A stretch of 64,000 nt of DNA. Source: Neorhizobium sp. SHOUNA12A (GTDB taxonomy: Bacteria > Pseudomonadota > Alphaproteobacteria > Rhizobiales > Rhizobiaceae). Both the position numbers and the translations under genes were made by a program. The notes beneath the pieces are model-generated. The model saw only the letters and a list, made by a program, of their open reading frames with translations, was not told the origin of the DNA and made no database searches. The stretch covers positions 1 to 64,000 of the forward strand of contig NZ_JALBGV010000015.1 of NCBI RefSeq assembly GCF_023006505.1, given 5' to 3'. This document shows positions 58,601 to 64,000 of this stretch, one piece after another; position 1 is the first letter of the stretch; each line of letters begins with the position of its first letter.

Positions 58601-59527
58601 GACCTGTTCAATCGGTTCTTCGGAAGCAGCGGCGTGGACGGGAGCAAAATTTTCGCTGGGTTCCAGCAAAATTTCTTCTTCAGGCTCTTCCGTATCGACG
58701 ATCTCCGACACGGCGGCAATCACATCGGCAAACCCGTCGGCAGGCGCCGGCTCGGCCGCGAAGTCCGCGGTGTCATCGCTTGCGGCAAGTTTGGCCACGG
58801 CGTCCTCGGCATTCGCCGGCGCGTCATCGCGCGGCTCGTAGCCGTTCGCGGCGCTAGCCCGGCCCTGTTCGGTCTCGACCGTGAATAGGAGATGCAGGGC
58901 CGGTTCGTTGGAAAGCTTGCCGATCGCAGCCGGCAGGTAGCCCTTGGAGGTCGGGATGGGGCGCTTGACGAGGCGGCTCGGATCGGCGCCCGCCATGGTC
59001 GTCATCATCTTGGCGGTGTGGGTGGAAACGCCGAGCCCCGCGAACTCGGCCGAGGCGGCGAGCACCTCGCCGTTTTCGTCGATCACCGCCATATGCGTAT
59101 CGGGATCGTCGAAGCCTTCGATCATCCGGGCCGCAGAGGCCGAGGGTGAGAGCCTGCCTCGTTCCACCGGCGCGCTGAACAGCACCGCCGCTTCGCCCTG
59201 AACCTGAACAAGTTCGCAGACCGCCTGCACGGGAATGCGCTGGAAACCGGAAGCGACGCGGATCGTCAGGTTGCGGATGTCGCCGACTTCGCCGAGCTGG
59301 CGCGCAGCCGCTTCGATCTGGCGGAAGGCGATATCGACGCGGTTCGGACCCTGGTCGAGAAAATCGTAGATGGAGCCGAAGCCGAAAAGATCGGCGCCGC
59401 GCCCGTTCGCCCAGAGAGGGCTTTGCATGTCCGGAGAAAACAGCACGATCGCTTCGCCCGCCGCAAAACGATCGCGGACGCGCTCGTGCACGGCAATATC
59501 GATGAACGGGTATTGGACTGCGGACAT
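55628..59527 (-). CDS. cbrA: Sensor histidine kinase CbrA (PdhS family, giant)
   Basis: A 1299-residue histidine kinase without membrane helices. The N-terminal 225 residues contain PAS-like sequence. An acidic Ala/Glu-rich linker (about 230-380), a PAS-like domain (about 385-500), a second and longer acidic linker (about 500-800), and two more PAS domains (about 815-925 and 955-1060) follow. HisKA has the phosphorylated His at 1077 (EFLAHVSHEIRTPLNAIIGF), and HATPase has DTGIGM and GDGTGLGLPL. In S. meliloti CbrA acts on DivK and so on CtrA, controlling cell cycle, motility and exopolysaccharide. The ATG at 59527 is preferred to TTG 59533. A CtrA-type box lies 44 bases upstream. Long antisense ORFs in this gene are shadows. 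Confidence 0.92.
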   Translation of the reverse strand: MSAVQYPFIDIAVHERVRDRFAAGEAIVLFSPDMQSPLWANGRGADLFGFGSIYDFLDQGPNRVDIAFRQIEAAARQLGEVGDIRNLTIRVASGFQRIPVQAVCELVQVQGEAAVLFSAPVERGRLSPSASAARMIEGFDDPDTHMAVIDENGEVLAASAEFAGLGVSTHTAKMMTTMAGADPSRLVKRPIPTSKGYLPAAIGKLSNEPALHLLFTVETEQGRASAANGYEPRDDAPANAEDAVAKLAASDDTADFAAEPAPADGFADVIAAVSEIVDTEEPEEEILLEPSENFAPVHAAASEEPIEQVAPETAAPTAEIDAVSSAATIGAEEEVVSETATEETVAGEPEMVEAAPAAEPAAAEIAAPEPDGFVFRRDGRATRFVWKIDAEGRFREVSSEFADAVGPHAADINGMAFTDLAALFYLDPEGKITELLNKRDTWSGKTIWWPVEGTSLMVPVDLAALPTYTRTREFDGFRGFGIVRIGDAAEDPNAVGLTLTRAVPEDVAEPEAETVSEAYEMPADAADLAPGDGLAVGQDEAIGAPAGIGSAEDANAESSASAKPAAETSAAEEHAAFEEPELAEDAEQPAVAEDISADATPSEDLLAKDLPLEPAPEDRPQPSMSGRQIPSLLDWPAGERPALRIVENAGRRHSDKVIQLEERRSNRRDGLTPVEQAAFREIARQLDNFVGRRNEEKKPETSTEAEVPAVEPNEPTAIELTQLEHETVREEPVAPVSEEISEEEAIAFAEEANEAFADAPIEPTEEVEDAAEAPADPHPELSDRELLSQMIPVRERIGLSAEIVDQMPVALLVHSGDLLIHGNPEFLRLTGYASIDELADVGGLDALLQRQDLEGKTAEAGGMVVVRADDELVPVTARLQSVRWDNSTVLMLALMPVVAEVQGSTEDGQAAEVIPLRAPRAADQLAKLQVEVTELRAILETATDGVVIIGAEGDIRSVNRAASALFNYDNEEISGKPFVTLFAHESQRAILDYLAGLAGHGVASVLNDGREVIGREASGGFLPLFMTIGKLTSSNGYCAVIRDITQWKRTEDELRTAKRAAETANAHKSEFLAHVSHEIRTPLNAIIGFADMMASERFGQIGHARYVEYANDISRSGRHVLDIVNDLLDISKIEAGEMELDFVAVGLNEAVSEAVSLVQPQANSQRVIIRTALSHAVPQVVADPRSIKQIVLNILSNAIRFTPSGGQIVVSTAYETNGNVVLRVRDTGIGMTRSELELAMKPFRQVSSASHKRGDGTGLGLPLTKAMVDANRAAFAITSAPNEGTLVEITFPSPRVLAN

Positions 59528-59570
59528 AGGCAAAACCTACAGGACGTTTGTGACCGGATTTCTACGTAGT

Positions 59571-59585
59571 TTAACGGATTGTTAA
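59571..59585. promoter_or_regulatory. CtrA-type box upstream of cbrA
   Basis: TTAA-CGGATTG-TTAA is a perfect TTAA-N7-TTAA at 44-58 bases before the cbrA start on the minus strand. At this distance it is at or near the promoter, so CtrA could activate or repress cbrA. Confidence 0.58.
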
Positions 59586-59660
59586 TAACCTTCCCCTGCC
59601 TTCGGGTCGAGAGCGGCGCCATCCAAACCTCCGACAGGGTTAATTCCGGGATTCATTTTA

Positions 59661-59708
59661 TTGTGCACCGCACAATGATATTGCAATGCACAACGAGATG
59701 GTCTATAT
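59661..59708 (+). promoter_or_regulatory. Phasin promoter with TTGTGC-ACC-GCACAA operator
   Basis: A perfect palindrome TTGTGC-ACC-GCACAA (59661-59675) is followed by a related half (TTGCAATGCACAA, 59681-59693). The latter overlaps a -35 candidate TTGCAA (59681) that is 16 bases from CTATAT (59703-59708), the rhizobial -10 consensus. TGC/GCA-rich sites are typical for the PHB regulator PhaR (AniA), which represses phasin genes; the assignment is inferred. Confidence 0.65.
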
Positions 59709-59721
59709 AAGAGGCATGACA

Positions 59722-59740
59722 TCTTCGGTTCTGCCGAAGA
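59722..59740 (+). other. Leader hairpin of the phasin mRNA
   Basis: TCTTCGG-TTCTG-CCGAAGA, a 7-bp stem in the predicted 5' leader, 25 bases before the phasin ATG. Phasin leaders are sRNA targets in S. meliloti (MmgR), so the structure may matter for control. Confidence 0.45.
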
Positions 59741-59764
59741 AATCGCCAACGAGGACCTGAAACG

Positions 59765-60211
59765 ATGGCATACAAGACCGACGATATCTTTTCCTTCTCC
59801 GCTTTCGATCCGTCCAAGATGACCGAAGGCTTCCGCGACTTCGCTGAAAAGGGTGCCACCCAGTCTCGCGAAGCCTATGCTAAGATGAAATCCGCTGCCG
59901 AGGAAGCCACCAAGACGGTGGAATCCACAATGCAGTCGGCGCAGGCTGGCTCTGTCGAACTCGGCCTCAAGGCGATCGACGCGCTGCGTACCAATGCTGA
60001 AAACTCGCTGACCCATATGGAATCCTTGCTCGGCGTGAAGTCCTTTGCCGAACTGATCGAGCTGCAGACTGGTTTCATCCGCAAGCAGGCTGAAATCACG
60101 GTTGAGCAGGCCAAGTCCATGCAGGACACCGCCCGCAAGATCGTCGAAGACGTGACGAAGCCCGGCAAGGAAGCCGCTGAAAAGGTCATGACGACCTTCA
60201 AGGCTGCCTAA
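59765..60211 (+). CDS. phaP: Phasin (PHB granule protein)
   Basis: A 148-residue phasin of the Phasin_2 family. It is helical and amphipathic with the repeating pattern SRAYA/AKMKSAAEEATKTVEST typical of granule coat proteins, plus KSFAELIELQTGFIRKQAEI. It coats polyhydroxybutyrate granules. It is divergent from cbrA, and its promoter carries a TTGTGC palindrome. The terminator at 60238 closes the unit. Acetoacetyl-CoA synthetase is on the other side of cbrA, so PHB functions cluster here. Confidence 0.92.
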   Translation: MAYKTDDIFSFSAFDPSKMTEGFRDFAEKGATQSREAYAKMKSAAEEATKTVESTMQSAQAGSVELGLKAIDALRTNAENSLTHMESLLGVKSFAELIELQTGFIRKQAEITVEQAKSMQDTARKIVEDVTKPGKEAAEKVMTTFKAA

Positions 60212-60237
60212 TTTTTAGAGCCCGATTTGAAGGAGAA

Positions 60238-60262
60238 GGCCGGAGCATGCTCCGGCCTCTTC
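60238..60262 (+). terminator. Terminator of phasin gene
   Basis: A perfect 20-base palindrome GGCCGGAGCATGCTCCGGCC is followed by TCTTCTATTT. The T run is broken, so efficiency may be moderate. Confidence 0.8.
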
Positions 60263-60302
60263 TATTTGCGGGAAAGGACTTTCTATTTGCGGGATAGGAC
60301 TT
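60261..60302 (+). repeat. Two tandem 21-base repeats
   Basis: TCTATTTGCGGGAAAGGACTT at 60261-60281 is repeated at 60282-60302 with one change (A to T). They sit between the phasin terminator and tRNA-His. Confidence 0.85.
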
Positions 60303-60357
60303 GCAAAAAAAGTCCGATCGCCGTATGTGACCCCCCAACGGCGCCCAAGGCGCTTGT

Positions 60358-60434
60358 GCGGTTGTAGCTCAGTTGGTTAGAGCGCAGGTTTGTGGCACCT
60401 GAGGTCGGAGGTTCGAGACCCCCCAACCGTACCA
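60358..60434 (+). tRNA. tRNA-His (GTG), CCA encoded
   Basis: A 77-base tRNA with anticodon GTG (loop TTGTGGC, 60388-60394 region) in a CAGGT/ACCTG stem, D arm GCTC...GAGC, and T loop TTCGAGA. The acceptor stem is GCGGTTG / CAACCGT with a G-T first pair; the discriminator is A73 and CCA is encoded. There is no G-1 base. A73 without G-1 is the known alphaproteobacterial form of tRNA-His. The T stem GGAGG/CCCCC has one A-C mismatch. Confidence 0.95.
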
Positions 60435-60562
60435 TTTTTCCAAAAGCCTAATTTTTTTGATATCCAGCCGAGCAGATTTGCGGCAGGATTCCTGCGTTTG
60501 AATTGTCGCGGAACAAAGCGACGAGCCGATGAAATTATCGGATGTGAGGCGTTCCCGCCCGC

Positions 60563-61207
60563 TCACCAGCGCAGCAGGCGCGGTCCCAGAAGCGAGCCGG
60601 CAATGCCGGTCAGCAGGATCCCGAGCGAGTACCAGATGAGCACGAAGGGCATGCCGTTCTCGGTGCAGAACCAGGAATAGACCCAGGCGCCGGCAGCACC
60701 CGCCGCGATGCCGGCGATGAAGCCGGTCAGCTTCAGATCAGTCGGTGCACCATGGCGCAGGACCCACACGTTTCCTGCAAATACCGGAAGCGCGAAGAGG
60801 AAGATCAGCAGCGGGCAATGCAGCGCCGACGATCCGATGATCATTTTGGAATAGTTTTCGGCCGGCGACATCATCAGCTGGATCACGGCGACCACAGCCA
60901 TGATCGCAACGATCGCCGCCGCGGTCTGGAAGAACCGTCCCCTGGAACCGTCAGGCCGTGCCAGATGATAGGCGGCGAGGAAAGCGGCGATCGCCAGCAG
61001 CGCATTGTAGGCGGATTTGATCCAGAACACCGGCAGCATCAGCGCTTCCGCCATGTCGATGCGCAGGCCGAGGATCGCCAGCATCAGTACCAGCGACACG
61101 ACGAGCGCCGGCAGGACGCCGAGCACGAAGCGGCGCGCCAGCGCATGCCGCGGCACCGGCTTCAGGTCGCCTACCAGGCTGTCGATGATGTCGTCCGTCT
61201 TTCTCAC
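60563..61207 (-). CDS. nrsF: NrsF-type anti-sigma factor (DUF1109)
   Basis: A 214-residue membrane protein with about six helices (such as FVLGVLPALVVSLVLMLAIL, YNALLAIAAFLAAYHLA, and LKLTGFIAGIAAGAAGAWVY). This DUF1109 family is the negative regulator of SigF (NrsF) in Caulobacter and other proteobacteria. Its Cys residues in the loops (LHCPLL and WFCTENGMP) are conserved-looking and are the residues known to sense oxidants in homologues. The gene overlaps the sigma-factor stop by four bases, so the two are translated together. Confidence 0.9.
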   Translation of the reverse strand: MRKTDDIIDSLVGDLKPVPRHALARRFVLGVLPALVVSLVLMLAILGLRIDMAEALMLPVFWIKSAYNALLAIAAFLAAYHLARPDGSRGRFFQTAAAIVAIMAVVAVIQLMMSPAENYSKMIIGSSALHCPLLIFLFALPVFAGNVWVLRHGAPTDLKLTGFIAGIAAGAAGAWVYSWFCTENGMPFVLIWYSLGILLTGIAGSLLGPRLLRW

Positions 61208-61752
61208 TTTCCGCCTCGCAGTTTCTCCGCCAGTGCCTTGAGCCCTCGGTGAATGCCGACCTTGACCGCCGATTCCGACTGACCGGTCCGGCTCGCCGTG
61301 TCGGCCACCGACTGGCCTTCGAGCTTCACCTGACGGATCAATTCCCGCTGTTTCGCCGGCAGGCTTTCCAGAAGCCGCTCGACATCCATCCGCGCGGAGA
61401 TCGCTTCCTCATGGTCGTCGCTCTCGAAATCCTCGCCGAGCTCCGTTTCCGCCATCATCCGGCCGCCGCGGCCGCGATGGTGGTCGATCAGCTTGTAGCG
61501 GGCGATCGAGAAGAACCATGCCGTGAACGGTCGCTCGCGATCGTAGGTCTCCCGGCGCGAATGCAATGCCAGCAATGTCTCCTGGACAAGATCTTCCATG
61601 TCCGCTTTCGTTGCAGCAGCCATCCGGCGGCTGTAATATCCGACTAGCAGGACACGCACCGCGTTGAGCAAACGCCGATAGGCTGCCTCGTCCCCATCGA
61701 GGGACAGAAGCATCATAGCCTTCAGGGCTTCTTCCGAATGGGCGCTCGTCAT
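61204..61752 (-). CDS. sigF: ECF sigma factor (SigF / ECF16 type)
   Basis: A 182-residue sigma-70 family ECF factor. Region 2 is at about 20-85 (DMEDLVQETLLALHSRRETY and RPFTAWFFSIARYKLIDH); region 4 is about 125-178 (LESLPAKQRELIRQVKLEGQ, then SVADTASRTGQSESAVKVGI). The pairing with DUF1109 defines the ECF16/SigF group, which responds to metal or oxidant stress. Its promoter (61768-61793 on the minus strand) matches its own likely target, so it is autoregulated. The predicted transcript start is within about 10 bases of the ATG. Confidence 0.93.
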   Translation of the reverse strand: MTSAHSEEALKAMMLLSLDGDEAAYRRLLNAVRVLLVGYYSRRMAAATKADMEDLVQETLLALHSRRETYDRERPFTAWFFSIARYKLIDHHRGRGGRMMAETELGEDFESDDHEEAISARMDVERLLESLPAKQRELIRQVKLEGQSVADTASRTGQSESAVKVGIHRGLKALAEKLRGGK

Positions 61753-61767
61753 GCTGTTTCAATGATC

Positions 61768-61793
61768 ATTCGGAAAAGCACGTAAACGGTTAC
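61768..61793 (-). promoter_or_regulatory. ECF promoter of sigF-nrsF
   Basis: On the minus strand GTAACC (61793-61788), 15 bases, CGAAT (61772-61768). It matches GTAAC-N15/16-CGAA known for SigF of Caulobacter and has a counterpart on the other strand. Confidence 0.75.
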
Positions 61794-61848
61794 AGGTGGA
61801 ATGGAAAATATTTCGAATGCTTTCGGCCTATCACATAACCGTGAAGCT

Positions 61849-61874
61849 GTAACGACTTTCTGCGTGGGTCGAAT
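61849..61874 (+). promoter_or_regulatory. ECF promoter of the MXKDX gene
   Basis: GTAACG (61849-61854), 15 bases, CGAAT (61870-61874), the same layout as the sigF promoter. The expected leader is about 57 bases and contains AGGAGG before the ATG at 61938. Confidence 0.75.
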
Positions 61875-61937
61875 TGATGGTTGTGAGCCCTCGGCAGGCA
61901 GCCGGCGGACACATCGATTGATCCAGGAGGACATCCC

Positions 61938-62198
61938 ATGACCAAGCTTCTTTCCAGCCTTGCAGCCTGCACCTTCGTCGTCGGCCTTTCGCTTGCCGGC
62001 GCGGCGAACGCCCAGAGCAGCACGAGCACCGACACGATGAAGAAGGACACCATGAAAACCGACACCATGAAGCAGAATTCGATGAAGAAGGATTCCATGG
62101 CGACCGGCACCAAGACCGACTGCATGCACAAGGCCGGCATGGAAAAGAACACGATGAAGAAGTCCGAGATGATGAAGGCCTGCGACGCAATGAAATAA
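61938..62198 (+). CDS. Secreted Met/Lys-rich MXKDX pentapeptide protein (MrpX-like)
   Basis: An 86-residue protein with a signal peptide (SSLAACTFVVGLSLAGAANA) and a mature part made of pentapeptide repeats DTMKK, DTMKT, DTMKQ, NSMKK, DSMAT. It is rich in Met and Lys and ends with further Met residues and two Cys (DCMHKAGM and MMKACDAMK). This resembles the MXKDX repeat family and MrpX of Azospira, a periplasmic scavenger of hypochlorite whose Met residues are oxidised and then repaired. The ECF promoter and the oxidoreductase genes downstream support the same role. AGGAGG lies 7 bases before the ATG. Confidence 0.85.
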   Translation: MTKLLSSLAACTFVVGLSLAGAANAQSSTSTDTMKKDTMKTDTMKQNSMKKDSMATGTKTDCMHKAGMEKNTMKKSEMMKACDAMK

Positions 62199-62217
62199 TG
62201 CCGTGAAATGATCTGAC

Positions 62218-62251
62218 CGCGGCCGCTGAAACTTTTTGTCCGGCGGCCGCG
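62218..62251 (+). other. 9-bp inverted repeat between MXKDX and cytochrome b genes
   Basis: CGCGGCCGC (62218-62226), a 16-base loop, and GCGGCCGCG (62243-62251) form a strong stem 20 bases after the MXKDX stop. No T run follows. It could be an attenuator or protect the upstream mRNA, giving high scavenger and low reductase output. Confidence 0.65.
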
Positions 62252-62293
62252 TCTATCTGCTGGAGCCCACTTCCCGCATTCGGAGGAAATACC

Positions 62294-63148
62294 ATGGCCA
62301 CGATCGATGCCGGCGTTGCGACCGGCCGGACGGTCATTTACCGCCACAGCCTGCTGGTGCGCCTCTCGCACTGGGTGAATGTGCTCTGCATGACCGTGCT
62401 GCTGTTCAGCGGCCTGCAGATATTCAATGCGCATCCGGCGCTCTATTGGGGCCAGTACGGTGCCGATAACGATCCGTCCTTCATTTCCATGGAGGCGGTC
62501 GAGGATGGCGACAAGGCCAAGGGCGTGACCCGCGTCGGTTCGCTGTCCTTCAACACGACGGGGGTTCTCGGCCTCTCGCAGGTCGACGGCGAGGCGACCG
62601 CGCGCGGTTTCCCCGAATGGCTGACGATCCCGAGCTATCAGGACCTCGCGACCGGCCGGCGCTGGCATTTCTTCTTTGCGTGGCTGTTCGTGATCAACGG
62701 TTTCATCTATCTTGCCTACGGGCTGCTGAGCCGGCATTTCCGCCGCGATCTCTTACCCGCGGGAAATGAACTGACGCCCGCCCACATCGGCCATGAAATC
62801 GTCAATCACGCCCGGCTGCGGTTTCCGAAAGGGCCGGAGGCGCGGCATTACAACACGCTGCAGAAGCTAACCTATGTTGCGGTTATCTTCCTGCTCCTGC
62901 CGTTGATGATCCTCACGGGGCTCACCATGTCGCCCGGCTTCGACGCTGTGGCACCCTGGCTGCTCGATATATTCGGCGGCAGGCAGTCAGCCCGCACGAT
63001 CCACTTCCTGACGGCCTTTTCCCTCACCGCCTTCGTGGTTGTCCACGTCGCGATGGTGATCCTGTCGGGCGTCTTCAACAATCTGCGTTCGATGATCACC
63101 GGTTACTACGCCATAGACCATGGGGACATAAAGGGAGACAAGCTATGA
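62294..63148 (+). CDS. Cytochrome b561-type membrane protein
   Basis: A 284-residue membrane protein with at least four helices. Likely haem-ligand His residues lie in YRHSLLVRLSHWVNVLCMTV (helix 1), RRWHFFFAWLFVINGFIYLA (helix 2) and TIHFLTAFSLTAFVVVHVAM (last helix). It overlaps the oxidoreductase start by four bases, so the two form one complex: the cytochrome probably passes electrons from quinol to the periplasmic molybdo-enzyme. It differs in size and fold pattern from the usual MsrQ/YedZ. The ATG follows CGGAGG at 9 bases. Confidence 0.82.
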   Translation: MATIDAGVATGRTVIYRHSLLVRLSHWVNVLCMTVLLFSGLQIFNAHPALYWGQYGADNDPSFISMEAVEDGDKAKGVTRVGSLSFNTTGVLGLSQVDGEATARGFPEWLTIPSYQDLATGRRWHFFFAWLFVINGFIYLAYGLLSRHFRRDLLPAGNELTPAHIGHEIVNHARLRFPKGPEARHYNTLQKLTYVAVIFLLLPLMILTGLTMSPGFDAVAPWLLDIFGGRQSARTIHFLTAFSLTAFVVVHVAMVILSGVFNNLRSMITGYYAIDHGDIKGDKL

Positions 63149-63921
63149 GCCGCATCATCACCCGCCGCCGCTTCCTGATCGGCGCGACCATGACGGCTTC
63201 GGCGCTCGGCCTGAGCGGCTGCGACGCGCTTGTCGAAAGCGACCGGACGAAATCCGTCCTCAAGATCGCCGAGGGTTTTTCGATGAAGACCCAGCGTTTC
63301 CTTCTCGGCGACAATGCGCTGGCGCGCGAGTTCACCGAGGCGGATCTCTCGCCGGTGTTTCGCGCCAACGGCACCAGCATGCCGGACAATCCGCAATATC
63401 TCGACTGGATGAACCAGCAGTTCTCGACCTGGAAGCTGGATGTTGGCGGTCTGGTCGACAAGCCGATGCAGCTGTCGCTTGCCGACCTGAAGGCGCTGCC
63501 GGCCCGCACCCAGATCACCCGGCACGATTGCGTCGAAGGCTGGAGCGCCATCGGCAAATGGACCGGCGTGCCGCTGGGTGCGCTGCTCAAGACGGTCGGC
63601 CTGAAGCCGGAAGCTCGCTACATCGTCTTCCATTGTGCCGACGAATACGAAAAGACGCTCGATGGCACCGGCTGGTATTACGAGAGCATCGATCTGGTGG
63701 ATGCCTTCCATCCGCAGACCATCCTTGCCCACACGATGAACGGCCGCGACCTTGAAGTTGCCCATGGCGCGCCGCTGCGGCTGCGTGTCGAGCGCCAGCT
63801 TGGCTATAAACAGGCGAAATATCTGACACGCATCGAAGCGGTTGCCGATCTCGGCCGTCTTTACGGAGGCAGCGGCGGTTTCTGGGAGGATCGCGGTTAC
63901 GAATGGTATGCCGGGATCTGA
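63145..63921 (+). CDS. Molybdopterin oxidoreductase (sulfite oxidase / MsrP-like), Tat lipoprotein
   Basis: A 258-residue molybdo-enzyme of the sulfite oxidase fold. The N-terminus has a twin-arginine motif (TRRRFLIG) and a lipobox-like LSGC (Cys26), so it is probably exported folded and may be lipid-anchored. The Mo-ligand Cys is at about 129 (RHDCVEGWSAIGKWTGVPL). HPQTILAHTMNGRDL and GAPLRLRVERQLGYKQAKY are family motifs. MsrP repairs oxidised Met in periplasmic proteins; given the Met-rich neighbour, that is the best guess. It is coupled to the cytochrome gene. Confidence 0.83.
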   Translation: MSRIITRRRFLIGATMTASALGLSGCDALVESDRTKSVLKIAEGFSMKTQRFLLGDNALAREFTEADLSPVFRANGTSMPDNPQYLDWMNQQFSTWKLDVGGLVDKPMQLSLADLKALPARTQITRHDCVEGWSAIGKWTGVPLGALLKTVGLKPEARYIVFHCADEYEKTLDGTGWYYESIDLVDAFHPQTILAHTMNGRDLEVAHGAPLRLRVERQLGYKQAKYLTRIEAVADLGRLYGGSGGFWEDRGYEWYAGI

Positions 63922-63929
63922 GGAGGTGC

Positions 63930-64000
63930 TCAGGTTTCCGCCCGTGCCGGAGCAACCCTCGGAAGCCGGATGATGAACCGGGTGCCGCGGGCCCCGCCGG
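63930..64000 (-). CDS. Histidine kinase, C-terminal end (truncated by window edge)
   Basis: Only the last 23 codons are visible, on the minus strand, ending at a TGA at 63930-63932. They read GTRFIIRLPR then a short Ala/Pro/Arg-rich tail. G-x-x-F-x-x-x-L-P is the usual end of a HATPase domain in a sensor kinase. The gene converges on the oxidoreductase with 8 bases between stops. Confidence 0.6.
   Translation of the reverse strand, partial: GGARGTRFIIRLPRVAPARAET

Noticed and set aside
55775-58888. Two long plus-strand ORFs inside cbrA
   Set aside because: They are shadows of the GC-rich kinase gene, with low-complexity products and no ribosome sites.

Overview
The window looks like a chromosomal segment of a Rhizobiaceae alphaproteobacterium (Sinorhizobium/Rhizobium/Agrobacterium type). 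The evidence is the rhizobial-style flagellar cluster (tandem flagellins, motB-motC-fliK, rem, flaF-flbT), the aglEFGAK alpha-glucoside operon beside edd-pgl-zwf, and a block holding an MCP, aceA, potFGHI, acsA2, cbrA and a phasin gene. That order matches what I remember of S. meliloti. The tRNA-His also has the alphaproteobacterial form (A73, no encoded G-1). I cannot name the species.

Layout. (1) 1-21046: motility. Three tandem flagellins (the first cut by the window edge) are followed by a FliH-like protein, motB, motC, fliK, a lytic transglycosylase, the regulator rem, flgE-flgK-flgL-flaF-flbT-flgD-fliQ-flhA-fliR, and four small genes (FliJ-like, FlgJ-type rod-binding, FlgN-like, FliL-like). 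A strong terminator closes the region. (2) 21165-24692: a degenerate WecG/TagA-type glycosyltransferase, a Wzz/GumC-type polysaccharide co-polymerase without a kinase domain, and folD. (3) 24830-31834: the agl operon (binding protein, two permeases, GH13 glucosidase, ATPase) and a degenerate PilZ-like protein. (4) 31858-38802, minus strand: edd, pgl and zwf (Entner-Doudoroff entry), then a glutamine-synthetase-like enzyme and a FAD oxidase that resemble polyamine gamma-glutamylation enzymes. (5) 38929-46791: a HI0933-type flavoprotein, a Cache-type chemoreceptor, a LysR regulator, aceA with a small partner ORF, and a divergent ScfR/RamB-type regulator. (6) 46915-55282: potFGHI putrescine uptake, a small membrane protein, an AsmA-like protein and acetoacetyl-CoA synthetase. 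(7) 55283-60434: an intergenic region with an intrinsic terminator and a possible sRNA, the giant kinase CbrA, a phasin, and tRNA-His. (8) 60563-64000: an ECF sigma factor (ECF16/SigF type) with its NrsF anti-sigma, a divergent Met-rich MXKDX pentapeptide protein, a cytochrome b plus molybdopterin oxidoreductase pair, and the tail of a histidine kinase.

How the parts connect. Two regulatory circuits can be read directly in the DNA. First, TTAA-N7-TTAA elements (the CtrA consensus) occur upstream of the third flagellin (twice), upstream of rem, upstream of cbrA, and upstream of the candidate sRNA between acsA2 and cbrA. CbrA is known in S. meliloti to act on the DivK-CtrA pathway, so the window carries both a regulator of CtrA and several likely CtrA targets. 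Second, the ECF locus has two divergent, near-identical promoters (GTAAC[C/G]-N15-CGAAT), one for the sigma/anti-sigma operon and one for the Met-rich scavenger gene. This defines a small oxidant-defence regulon that resembles, but differs in its membrane partner from, the described SigF/NrsF-MrpX-YedY hypochlorite response.

Metabolically the window covers sugar uptake and Entner-Doudoroff entry, C2/C4 and PHB-linked carbon (aceA, acsA2, phasin) and polyamine uptake and use.
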